Position numbers and translations under genes: made by a program | Assembly: GCA_036245525.1 (NCBI GenBank) | Contig: BTPG01000002.1 | Coordinates: 166,491,501 to 166,555,500, forward strand | Source: Semisulcospira habei | Taxonomy: Eukaryota > Mollusca > Gastropoda > Semisulcospiridae | Length of the DNA stretch: 64,000 nucleotides | Direction: 5' to 3' | Part shown: piece after piece, positions 47,825 through 58,733 of the stretch | How positions within the stretch are numbered: the stretch's first letter is position 1 | Layout: every line of letters starts with the position of its first letter | Notes under the pieces: generated by a model | Databases searched by the model: none | Told to the model about the DNA's origin: nothing | Seen by the model: the letters and a program-made list of their open reading frames with translations, nothing else

Positions 47825-50800
47825 ATGTATATTCCTTCTGTAAAAAACAAGAAGTACCAGTGGGAGGAGTATACTCTATTGGTTGTAAGTATTCAGATTT
47901 TGTGGCAACTTTCGCTTTACGAAAATTGTCTCGTCATAGCAACGATTTATGACATATTTGAGATTATGGTGCGATTTCTTACTCCAGTATTTTGATTTCC
48001 CAGCTGGCATAGTACGTATCACCTTGTACAAATATATTATATTGTGCTGATGATCCCTTACTCAACCTTGCAGTTTGAAAATGAAGTAAATGAATGAGGT
48101 TTGATATGATTGCATTCAGCTAGTCCAGTCTAGAGTACCTCTAATCTGATATCATTTTTTTTTCAGCCTGCTGTGTCAGTCGGAAATGTGGGACAGCTTA
48201 CAGCAGACTTGATCATTTCAACACTGTGGATGGACAGGATTGGGTTCATCATGCATGATGCCATCACACCAGCCATTGGCAATAATCCCTTTGCTCATTC
48301 TGATGCCACATCTTGCAAACTGACCTCATGCTGCGAAGGTAATACATTTACAGGTCAACGTCAGTTATTACAATACCTGTGAGTTTTAAACTCAGACTAC
48401 AGTATTAGCATTTTATTGTGTTTTTGAAGGAAAAAGTGGTGGTGTGTGCAGGCCAGCAAATGCTGACATTACCTCAAAAGCATTTTTCTCACGAAGTATC
48501 CATTCTGGAGCCAAAGACCAGATACAATTACTAATGCACGGAAAACTGAAGCTGACTTGTATTTCCAAACTTCTTCTAATTACCCCATTTAGCCCTAACA
48601 CACTATGACAGGAGATGTATCAACCATGATAATTCAAGGGTAGTGATAGATTAGCTTGGCATCATCTGGTACCAAGCTTATCTGGCACTACCCTTGAATT
48701 ATCACGATCAACTATCACCTGCAACTGGGCCATAGTTGTTAGGTGACACCTCCAAAATGTTGGCTGTGGGGTTAAATGGGTTAAACTTCAGTCCAATCCA
48801 TATGGTTAGTGGGTGATTTTTCAGAAACAAATTGAAACGAAAAACGAAACGAATACCTTTATTGTCCCAAGATGGAAAATTTGTTTGCAGCAGAATTTTT
48901 GTTAAACAGTTGTAAAAACAACAAATGTGAAAATAAAACAAAGAAATACATTTGACTGACAAGAACGCACCAACCGATTACAGTGAGTGCACGTATATGG
49001 TCAAGAGTAGGACTAGGCGTCGAGTGCCGGTTTCACTACCTGACTGACAAAACATAGCCTTCAAACTCAAAATCAGGCATGCATCTCACACAACCATATC
49101 TCAACTGGTTAGAAATTGAACATACCTTCTAATCCTGTGTCATTTTTGCAAACGTCCGTTGGAATAAAAGAGTTATTTATTGTTTTGTGCGATCGAGCGA
49201 CGGAAGCTAAAATTTGAAACGTGTCATCACACGCGTGTGTTCACTTTCAGATAAAAAAATTCCAGGGAATGAAATAGAATTTCAAAACCAAGTTTAGGCC
49301 TATAGAGAGTCAATGCAAGTTACTATTTTGTTACCATATCGTCGAGTTTTACGTGTGTCTAAGTTTAAAGTAGTTTGAGGGCAATTAAAGGCTAGAATGA
49401 AAATAACGTGCGTCGTCAGTTTCACACGTCCGAATCTCGCTGTGAACCAGAACACAAAAAATGTACCGTGAGGCACCTAATTAACAGATCCTAGACAACA
49501 TTACTCTTCATTCTGATTACCGTAAACAAATTCAAAATCCTTTTGAGAATTGAAAGAAGGCTGTGTTCTCTTCAACCCAAAAGTTGTAAATTTTGTGTTA
49601 CGTTCAAACACGGGAAAAAATCTTGCAATCATCAACGCGCGTGATTTTCTGGAATCAGCGGCCATTTTGAGATTTGCATTTGATCAGTCCTACGTACCTA
49701 ATACGTACAGGTGACATCCATGGAGCAGGAAAGCGACAAAGTTGAAGGTAAGTTTTGGTTGTAAATGGTTATGTTCATGCAAAATTGATGACTGAACACC
49801 ATAAATGTTTAAAGAAAAAGCAAGGTAAGTGTACTGCTTTTCTAATTACTTCAAATGAATGTTGACGCAAACAAATGTAACATCAATCGGCTCAATGACC
49901 AGATGTTTTGAACAAAGGAAGAAAACATTACTTGATGGAATTTGCCTCCATCCGACGATGACGGTTTAGTTTTGTTTGTAACAGTTATGTTCAAGTTTCT
50001 GAATGCAATATTAAATACTTCAAAGGATAAAACAGAACAAGTAATGTATGTTTGGATTAGTTTTGTAGCGCAGCAACACTTTGAAACAATAATTACCTTT
50101 TACCGTCACCTTGCCATTGTGTCCGCTTGTACATAACTTTACACGCGGTTGAAGGTTGTCAGCGTTACGTTCAGGTAATTACAGCTTTATTTTCAAAGAT
50201 TAAAAAGAACACTACGTATCACACATTTTTGTTGATTAAATATTGTTGTCTTTAACGTTATGTCTTTTGCTCCTGCTGTTTGATTGTTCATAACTTTACA
50301 CAGTTTGGCCAGGTAAATCTTTATGTAAAGTTATGTTCAAACCATGAGTTTTGCATTTTGGGGGAAGGACAAGTCATACATTTTTTGTACCAATTTTTGT
50401 TGGTAGGAAGGGATTTTGTGCTAATTTGATTTATATTTCGGGTCATAGATTATGAATTGCTGAATTATTTATAGCGTTTGTACATAACATGACGCAGTGC
50501 AAAAGGGAACAGACATAGCACCTTCAATCAAATAATGGTCGTTTTTCTTATCTTAAGCTGTGATAATGTTCCCATTGTCTTTATGTACTTTATATTATTG
50601 TTTCTTTATTATCTAACATAAGATTAAGTAAGAATAACCCTGTTCTGGCAGTATTGGACTGAACATAACATGACGTAACACTTACGGTGGTTGGGTTGTA
50701 AAGTTCTGTTACATTGTGCTTCATGCTATTTTTGTATGGTTTAGTGTTCTATGATAAGTACAGATAGTCTGTGCATTTTTTAAAAACTTTTCTGCACCCA

Positions 50801-53800
50801 AGAAATGACAATTTTTAAGAAATGCCTTGAACATAACTTTACAACAATTATGTTGTCAAGTTATGTTCCATTAAAACAGTGCTCAGCTAACATTTTCCTT
50901 CATAGTAACAGTCTCTTTTAAAGTGGAAGACTGGTTTGATTATTTTGTCTATTGTAACTAATATACAAACTATTATTCTAGCTAGATGACTGTGAACATA
51001 ACTTGACAAACTAGACTGACATGTAAAGTGTAAAGTTATGTTCATTACTGTAGCACAATTCCTAGTATACTGTCTTTGGGATGCCCACTTTGCTAGTTGT
51101 TATTTATCAAAATACAGCTTGGGTACTAAAATATAAATTGTTAAACCCAGAATATACATTTTTCTGTTTTAAATAGTTTGTACATAACATGACAACATCA
51201 TGTGTTGTCAAGTTATGTTCAACCACAGTTGTGTTTGGTTCACACATTGTCTTCCAAGTTACAGTCTGATCATGCCTTTTACTCTTTGTTGTGCTGGCCA
51301 AGCTTGATAGCTGCCATGATATATCATAATTTAATAATAACCAGCCATTTTACTACAAAGCTGTTGAAAAATAACCAGACCGATTAGGCTGATGATAGCT
51401 AAAAACAAATCGCAAACATGGACACAAATTGAAATTATTTTACCCTCTCTGTTTCAGTTCTTCGGGATTTGTTCCTGAATCGAAAGTTTCCGAGGCTGAA
51501 GGGTCTTTCCCAGCCGTGAAAGCACCCAGAAAATGGATGCTAAACACGTGTCGTAGTGCAGTACCCTGACAGGTTGTACCCTGGTGAGCAAAGTTATGTC
51601 AGCATACTTGTGCTTACGAATGATAGCAGCCAGGAATCTTTTAAAGTATTTGAAACCAGAAAAATGTGAATTTTGAACATGTTTTAGCTCCATTTAAGTT
51701 TGAGATGGAGACATTGAAAAATTATAAAAGGTTGAAAGGTACGGCCGAAACAAGTGGGACTGGTTGTCACTGGCCAATAAAGAAAAGGAGTTTGAAGTTT
51801 CCTTAGGAAACTTGATCAGCAGGAAGCTTATGGGTTGCTTCAAGAAAGCGCTGTGATCATTATGCAACATAAATAAAGCAGTCTCTTTTTTCTGTTTCAG
51901 GAGTGATTGTCGGAGTAGATCCTCTGGGGGTCAAATTCCTCAAGCCTCACCAGACAAAACAAGGACTATTTGTTTACCCTAAAATAGATGACATCCAAGA
52001 AGTAGGAGATGATATGATTGTAGCGTCAACTGTGGATTTCCTGCCACTCTCCAACAGTGTACGCAAGTGGAGAGTGGTTGGGTTTGATAAATTTTAAATT
52101 GTTTCTGCCATGTTTAGCACAAGTACGAAGCTAAAGTGAGTACTTTCTGTGCCAGTGGTCTGCTGAAAACCATCGGTCGTGGTAAACTTAGGTCAATTGG
52201 TGCTAGATTATATTTGTTTGAAAGTGGTACAGAAAAGTGTTTTTTTGCAGAGGTATTTGGGCAAAAGGTAGGCTCCGATGTCTCACAGCCCATAGCAAGC
52301 ATGAGCAATGGCAAACTAACGTCAGTTTTCAAGTGTTAAATGTATTTTTGGTGTTCTAAAATGTATTGAAAGTTTAAACTTTTTTCACTTGGTGCTTTCT
52401 CACATTGTGGAACCACATTGTGCAGAGATTTGAACCCCATGTTGTAAAGTTATGTACAAACATGTACAGATTTGTTTGCTACTTGCTTTAAACATTGTAG
52501 ACACAATTATTAAAACTGTTAAATGCTGGGGTTTACTGACCATATAATCTGATGTAATTTCCCATTTTTATCTTTTATTTTGACTTCAGTGTTGATAATA
52601 CCAACATGTTCGGTTGTAAAGTTGTGTTGAAACTTGCCGTTTTCACTCATTATTCCCATGTATTATCAATTTCAAACCTGGTGATTACATCACTGCTGTT
52701 CTGTAGTGTAGTAGAAAGCTACAGGTGATTGTGATTTTTATTTTCTGGTTCTTGTCCATTTGTGGAGGCACTTTTTTGCTGAAATTTGAAGCTCGTGGTG
52801 TAAAGTTATGTACAAACAATTACATTATGTATTTGCTGCTTTCATTACTCGTTTACACACAATTTTGGGAGAAATAAAAAGTGTATTTGTTAAAAACACA
52901 TCACTTGAGTAGTTTTGTTATTTTTGGTTTTATGCATGTTAGTTAAAGAGTCTCAAGTTTATTCGTCACAGTGTAAAGTTATTTTCAAGCATTGTGTGTT
53001 TCTTGTTTTTAGCCTTCATTTCATTCTATGTTGTGAATGGTGTTTTTTTTTCCTAAATTATTCTGTAATCTACAATTACAAGAGTTTAGTACACAATAAA
53101 GAGAAAACACACCATCTTAACTGACTTTCTTTGCTGTGTTGTCAAGGATTTCAAAATTTTTGTTCATAAGCAAGTTGTCCAATTTTTAAAAACGTTTATA
53201 GCTATTGTGTTCACACTCATCTTAATTAGGATAGTTTAGAATCTATCACTGTGCAATTGAAATTGTGTTTTTAATACCACACACAATTTTTTTAATATAA
53301 TTTATACATTTTTTTGCATAAGTGTATAGCTGAATGTAAAGTTATGTTCAAACAATTTCAGTGTTGCACCAATGTGTATCTATTCACCCCATCAAGCTTT
53401 CTTTGAAGTTTAAGCATAGCCTAGTAAGGAAAGAACAACATGATAATTTTATACAGCATGAATCTACTTTGTGAAAGCTAGAAAATGTGTTTTATAAATG
53501 TGTGACGGTGTAATTTCTTTAAATGTTATGTACAAACCATAACAGTTTTTCACCAATTACACCCAAACGACTGCTCATGGGGAAATTCTTTGGGGGGGAG
53601 GGGGGGGGGGGGGGGGGGGGCATGTTACTTATGACTAAACACATCACAATGATACAAAATGATGCTCATATGTTTAAGTTCAAAATCAGAGACCCATGTC
53701 ACACTCTTTGGACACCCAGTCGTACTCTTGACCATATAACATCACTACCATCTGTAAGAAAACGTTCTTAAAAATTAACTTAGACAACACTCCCTTATAC

Positions 53801-56181
53801 CACGCACACATGCATGCAAACAACCCAAACACACGCACACACTTGCATATCACATGACATTGCAAATGTATAGACTTGAGCTGACATCGTGACCGTCCTT
53901 CAAATGCCAGGACTACAGGTCTATGCCATGGCATCACTTAGGAGACCGATAGATAATGGCATGAAAGAAAGATGTCTGCGATTTGTTTTGCATATCATAC
54001 ATAGTTCTGTATCTCCTGGAGGAAGGCAACAAGGCATATTCTTCGGATAAAATATGAGAATCATCAGATATAATGTGGAAGGCTTTGTTAAGCGCCAGCT
54101 TCTCATACAAAGAAGAAAGGCAGGGCTGCTGAACACCAGTTATTTTGCTACTGATGTTGATAATGCGCTGGCGCTTAATCTTATCTTTTAGGCTAATGTT
54201 CCCAATCCAACAGACACATGAGAAGGTGAGTACACTTTGAATAAAAGACTGATAAAAGAGAGATAAAACAGAGTTGTCAACATTAAACTTGCGCAGCTTC
54301 CTCAAAAGATATAGGCGCTGTTGGCCTTTCTTGTGCAAAACATCACACCCACTGCACCATTTAAGTTTGTCATCAATGGTGTTTCCGAGGTATTTGTACT
54401 CGGTCACCTTTTCCACTATTTCATCAAAAATGACAGTGTCTGACTGCGTTTGAGGTTTTTTCCTGAAGTCTATACATATATCTCTTGTTTTGGAAGCATT
54501 GATGCACAGAAAGAAGTCACGGCACCAGTCCACAAAACCCTGCACGACTGGACCGTGACTGGTTACTCATCAATTTGATAAAATATATTACTGCTGAGAG
54601 TTCTTGCTGATGGAGCTTAGTAATGGTTGGTTTCATTTTAACTTTTTTTTTTAGTATCGGGGGTTGTGATTATTGCATGTTTTAAAATAAAATCATGCAG
54701 TTTAGGAAGGCCTTGCACATTTTTGATAGGGTCTCCATACATCTTTGAGATGATCCCCTATTTGCATAATTGTTTGTTAAAAATAATAGGTCACGGGTCA
54801 GACATTGATTGTTCTAAAAGTGATAGAAAGTGGTGGTGACAATGAAATGTCATTTCCATGCCAAGCATTTTCAACAATGGAGTTTTGTAACTGGTCATCC
54901 TGTGTCACGGTGTGCTCACCTAACTGTTACGTTGATTAAGTTCATGCATTTTTTTGGGTGTGACATACACCTTTTACGGACCCTATGCATACACATATGC
55001 AAAATTTGATACACCAGCACGACCCATGTAGTAATAACCCCTTCGCTGGCATTAATTACGAATTCAGCGTCTGAAGTGACTGCACACTTGGCTTAAATTC
55101 GCGTGAAGAACACTGGTGTAAAAGAGACAAAAAAGGCTCAAAGAACATAGAGCTATCAAGCGACACAAATTCTTATGAGTCCCTGCATTTGTGGGGACTC
55201 ATGAGGATTTATGTCTCTTGCAGCTGGGTAGCATTTGCCTTGCCCCGGCAGTTAACAACTTTTCACTGTTGCATGGTTTTTATTTCTGACAGTGTATGAA
55301 AGCGCTGCAACACAATTGATAGTTATTCAGCAGCGGGCACCTTTGATCAAAGTGAGTGGCATACATCCTTCTATAAAACAAAACATTATATTGTCTGCTT
55401 TATGTTTATGTCTGCATGGGTGTCAGTCTTCAATGCTGGAAGCTGATTCAGGTTTTTCAAAATCCCAGAAAGCCGAATTTCAGCCTTTTTTTCAGACAGA
55501 ACAGCCCGTTTGGCTAGCCTGTTCCATCTGCAAGCGGCATAAATTCTCATGAGCCCCTGCAGATGCAGGGTCTCATGAGAATTTATGTCTCTTGCTGGTC
55601 ATGTATTACGGGACATAGTCATGTACCGTTTTCAGTCATTTCAATTTTTAGCACCGTCACCCATGTGTCTGATTTTGTCATGTATTTTCTGGTTTTTGTT
55701 TGTTTGTTGGTTATCCGGTATCATACCGAGGCTAAAAGCTTCAAATTTTTACACTGCCATATTCAAGCTACATTATAGTATTTACAGATAAGGATATATA
55801 CCAATGCCTCTAGTTCAAGGGTGGTGCCAGAATAGCACTGTTTTAGTCAAACTTATTTTACACATTGGTGTTTTTTGAATGATAAGGGTTATTTGTGCGT
55901 ATTCACTTAATGCTGGAGTTTTTTGTTTTGTTGTCGCTGCTGGTTGTTGTTGTTGTTTTTTTTTGTCTTGTTCTGTTAATATTTTTGTTGAGCATTGAGT
56001 GGGGTTTTTTTTTTTTTAAATTCTACAGTATTGTCTGACAATATATGCTGCATCTTTGTTAGGGGCGAGTGCAGTCCTACGTGAAGTGGCTGTCCAGTTG
56101 GATAAGGGAGAAGAAGTTTCGACAGGTGGTCATCGTCAGCAGTACTTTTTCTCATGAACGGGTGGACTACCAGTTGCAAGG
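47825..56181 (+). CDS. PSMG2: Proteasome assembly chaperone 2 homolog, 5' four exons
   Basis: PAC2 pairs with PAC1 to guide assembly of the 20S proteasome alpha ring. Exons: 47825-47884 (MYIPSVKNKKYQWEEYTLLV, phase 0), 48167-48338 (PAVSVGNVGQLTADLIISTL, ends +1), 55293-55351 (VYESAATQLIVIQQRAPLIK), and 56063-56181 (VKWLSSWI, VVIVSSTFSHERVDYQLQG). All phases match and every junction is GT-AG. The order follows human PSMG2, including GNNPFAHSD. About 136 of an expected ~260 residues are present; the rest must lie beyond the window, since 56182-64000 is transposon. Intron 2 (7 kb) contains element B. Confidence 0.93.
48580..48784. mobile_element. H1 fold-back MITE in PSMG2 intron 2
   Basis: Left TTACCCCATTTAGCCC (TTAA changed to TTAC), right GTGGGGTTAAATGGGTTAA. 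Central ATGATAATTCAAGGGTAGTG inverted repeat. Confidence 0.85.
49655..49680 (+). promoter_or_regulatory. YY1-like site before the element B gene
   Basis: AGCGGCCATTTTGAGATTTG about 55 bp upstream of the ATG at 49720. The reverse complement CAAAATGGCCGC fits the YY1 consensus. A comparable site sits in element A. Confidence 0.45.
49720..52097 (+). CDS. Small spliced protein of element B (unknown function)
   Basis: Exon 49720-49747 (MEQESDKVE + 1 nt, donor GTAAGT) joins 51901-52097 (acceptor TTTTTTCTGTTTCAG) in matching phase. The second exon reads GVIVGVDPLGVKFLKPH, a YPKIDDIQEVGDDMIVAS block and ends WRVVGFDKF-stop: 74 aa in the simplest model. A further good acceptor at 51461-51470 (TCTCTGTTTCAG) could start another exon with an open frame (SSGFVPESKVSEAEG). 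Motif-array copies lie in the intron and beyond the stop. No family recognised; blocks correspond to the broken gene of element A. Confidence 0.5.
53770..54548 (-). mobile_element. I/Nimb-like LINE 3' part
   Basis: An uninterrupted 203-codon minus frame (54545-53934): GFVDWCRDFFLCINASKT, EYKYLGNTIDDKLKW, KGQQRLYLLRKLRKFNVD, VLTFSCVCWIGNISL and ALLPSSRRYR. This is the thumb and C-terminal region after the palm. 5'-truncated. The 3' UTR runs to about 53770; no clear tail. Confidence 0.85.
54549..55034. other. PSMG2 intron 2, no recognised feature
   Basis: No repeat or exon recognised. Confidence 0.4.
55035..55255. mobile_element. H2 fold-back MITE just before PSMG2 exon 3
   Basis: Core ACAAATTCTTATGAGTCCC / GGGACTCATGAGGATTTATG at 55166-55220. 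TTAA at 55252-55255, about 40 bp upstream of the exon 3 acceptor. Confidence 0.78.
55526..55596. mobile_element. H2 fold-back core in PSMG2 intron 3
   Basis: CATAAATTCTCATGAGCCCC, a GCAGATGC loop, and its complement ending in GTCTCTTGC. Confidence 0.8.
55713..55891 (-). mobile_element. H1 MITE with the central hairpin deleted
   Basis: Read on minus, TAACCCTTATCATTC at the start and GAAGCTTTTAGCCTCGG near the end match the copies at 14570 and 58131. The second arm of the palindrome plus spacer is reduced to one AGTTCAAGGGTGGTGCCAGAATAG arm. Confidence 0.75.
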
Positions 56182-57719
56182 GTAACAGCATTGTTAATGC
56201 TATGAACACATTTTTTTTTTTAATTGGCATTTTACTGGTGGTGGGCCACCAGTTCTTGTGAACTCTGTCAATCCATTTCTGTCTGTCCGTTCATAAAATG
56301 CAACAACTTCCGTGGTGGTATGCTTGTGAATCTTGTTAGCAAAGTGGAAGAAGAAGATGAGACAAAAAGAAACAAGATGGGATGAACCATAACCCACAAA
56401 GTCCCTTCTATATGAGAGCTGTCTTCGCTGTCAAGGGTCTCTACCTTTTCTCTTTGACTTGATTCTGATGTTGAAATAGCTCCTTTTGAAAAAGCCTCGC
56501 AGATGTGCCAATGAGTCATAGTGAACTCTATAAGGGGCGCACAGTGCATACGCCTCATTGGTTTGACACACGTCATTTGTCATGGCGTATTTTTTTGGTT
56601 TTAATGTAATTTTATATTTAACGTGATATTAGTTTCACTTTCGCTTCCAAACTTGAGAAAATCGTGACAAAACTAGAATTTCATGGTACAGTTTTATTCT
56701 TGCTATAATTTGTGTGAAATCAGGTTGACTTTACCTAGCTAAATGATATACTAAGTACACCTGCATGCTCTTCTGCAAGCACGTCGATGTCTGTGTATGC
56801 ATGTGCATGCGCGCGCTCCAAACATCCTCAAGAGGCATAGATGTTCATGCACCCTCCAGTCACATGAGGATCTGTGCCTCTTGGAGATGCACGCATATGT
56901 GTGAGAGAGAGCGAGCAAGCGAGAGAATTACGTCATATTTAGAGTATGTCTGTGTGGTGACGGAGTTGCTTCTTTTACATCACCACCACTGTCTGACTTT
57001 CTCCAGATGTCAAGATTTTTTACTGTTATAATTTTTTTCTGAAAAGAATTAATGTTTACTGAAGAAGTTGAAAGGGTACAAAGCTGGCTAACAAACTCAA
57101 TCAATGTCTTTCTCCAAACTAGCTATATCGGGTCACCTTCATGCTCTTCTGAAAGCACAACGATGTGCATGTTAATGCGTGCATGTGCGCGCGCTCCAAA
57201 ATCTCCAAGAGACATAGATCCTTATGCGCTCTCCGGACGCATGAGGATCTATGCCTCTTCGAGATGCGCGCATGTCTGTGAGAGAGAGAGAGCACGATGC
57301 ATGCTAGAGAGAATTATGTCATATTTAGAGTATTATGTCAATATCTGCGTGGTAATGGGGTTGCCTCTTTTACGTCACCGCCACTGTCAGACTTTCTCTG
57401 GAAGTCAAGGTTTTTTACTGTTTTAATTCTTTTCTGAAAAGAATTAATTTTTACTAAAGAAGTTAAAAGGATGCAAAGCTGGCTAACGAACTCATCCAAT
57501 GTCTTTGTCCAAACTAGTTATATCCAAAATTTAGTAAATATGACAAAAATTACGGACTCTAATCTGGATCAACCGACTTCTTATAAACGGTTTTTTATGT
57601 CTTAAATGAGACATTCAGTTACCATATGCTTGGAGGTTCTCTTAGCCAACTCTTTAAGAAAGTATTTCGCCAAGTTTCAAGCTTGTGTGTACAGAAATAT
57701 CATAGATTCTCTTGTTTAG

Positions 57720-57880
57720 ATACATGATTTATTATTACATGGTATTTATATGGCGCATTTCTCATATTTATAATATAACTCAATGCGCAGAATGTAGCCG
57801 CGAACTGAACCCACCAAGCACGCTCACGTGAATCACACGCATTCACTCACACACTGTACGTAAACACAGAACATTCAAGC
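57720..57880 (-). repeat. Possible LINE/SINE 3' end within R1
   Basis: TTATTATTACATGGTATTTATATGGCGCATT (here in two pieces: TTATTATTACATGG and TATTTATATGGCGC) resembles the reversed 3' end of ATT-tailed elements. It is absent from the other R1 copies. Short and uncertain. Confidence 0.4.
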
Positions 57881-58130
57881 GGTGCTAAGGGCGAGCTCAA
57901 GCGAGCTACTGACGGTATTTGGAAATCGTTTTGTATTTGAAATTTTATTAAGTTGGCTGAAACTGATACCAAACGCACACACACATACATACATACGCAT
58001 TTACGGTGCTTCGCGCCAAATGTACGTTCAGCAGCAAGGTTGGCGTAACTAGACATGATGTAATTGTTATCTTGTTACTTCAGTTGTCAGAGGCTTAGGC
58101 CTGCCCACCTTTGACATTATGGACATGCTA

Positions 58131-58349
58131 TTAACCCTTATTCAAAATAAACCAGAAATAAGTTTGACTAAAATAGTTCAAGGGTAGTGCCAGAATAGCT
58201 TGGCACCTCTAGGCGCCAAGCTATTCTGGCACTACCCTTGAACTAAAGCCATTAGTCTATATCTTTATCTGTAAGTTCTATAATGTAGCTTGCATATGGC
58301 AGTGTACAAATTTGAAGCTTTTAGCCTCAGTATATACTATATGGGTTAA
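58131..58349. mobile_element. H1 fold-back MITE inserted at TTAA in R1
   Basis: TTAACCCTTATTCAAAATAA at the left, CTATATGGGTTAA at the right, central AGTTCAAGGGTAGTGCCAG hairpin. The other R1 copy at about 7300-7320 has an uninterrupted TTAA at the corresponding place, so the empty site is visible. Confidence 0.93.
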
Positions 58350-58415
58350 ATTTGCACCACCGCAACCCATCCTAAAAATGTATTTTTCTCTAAAATGTAT
58401 TTTTTCGAAAATACT

Positions 58416-58590
58416 TACAGATGGCATTACTATGTGGAATATACCCCTTCACTTACCCTATTTCGGCCTAAGACCCTTAGTGTCTACCTACAAGACAAGG
58501 GCCATAACTCAGAGAGTTGTATCCAAGTAACAGGGTAGTCTCCCCTCCCTCCATCCGGTCATGTGCGCCATGTATTCCCGCCAGTCTTAC
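58416..58590. repeat. DIRS-like inverted terminal repeat, left
   Basis: ATGGCATTACTATGTGGAAT, ATACCCCTTCACTTACCC, CCTAAGACCC, GGTAGTCTCCCCTCCC and TGTATTCCCGCCAGTCTTAC are found complemented at 63562-63728. Confidence 0.9.
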
Positions 58591-58629
58591 ACTTAGCGTA
58601 GTGGCGGCAAGCGGGTACGTGGGAGGGTC

Positions 58630-58733
58630 CTCTGAGTAATGCCACCGGTAAGTATTTTTCGAAAAAATACATTTTAGAGAAAAATACATTTGTTTCCTCA
58701 AAATACATTACCAATGACTTTACTATGTGGAAG
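58630..58733. repeat. DIRS-like internal complementary region
   Basis: The first half (GGTAAGTATTTTTCG to AAAATACAT) is the complement of 58378-58436. The second half (TTGTTTCCTCAAAATACATT..ACTATGTGG) is the complement of the extreme right end 63704-63745. The two element ends are thus joined here, the signature of the DIRS1 replication template. Confidence 0.85.

Larger units (their letters stand above)
48999..53733 (+). mobile_element. Element B: 4.7-kb TIR transposon with motif array
   Basis: Terminal inverted repeats GGTCAAGAGTAGGACTAGG (48999) and the complement of 53706-53733 (GGTCAAGAGTACGACTGGG). ATAT flanks both sides (48995-48998, 53734-53737), consistent with a 4-bp TSD as in element A, though ATAT is low in information. 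Inside are roughly 20 copies of GTAAAGTTATGT(T/A)CAAAC or its complement from 49768 to 53538, a YY1-like CGGCCATTTTGAG at 49660, and a small spliced gene. No known transposase is recognised. Confidence 0.8.
56360..58377 (+). repeat. R1 repeat, long copy with internal duplication
   Basis: The reference copy for this window: GATGGGATGAACCATAACCC, GTCAAGGGTCTCTACC, a CACGTCGATGTC - hairpin - GAGAGA - GTCTGACTTTCTCCAG - GCTGGCTAACAAACTC block of ~370 bp present twice (56765-57133 and 57138-57510). Then come AAATTACGGACTCTAAT, GCGCCAAATGTACGTTC, GACATGATGTAATTGTTATC and CGCAACCCATCCTAAAA. An H1 MITE (58131-58349) and a DIRS-like element (from 58378) interrupt it. It resumes at 63746. Confidence 0.75.

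Noticed and set aside
52136..52339. Second frame just after the element B gene as another exon
   Set aside because: No acceptor precedes it and the preceding exon already ends in a stop; more likely 3' UTR.
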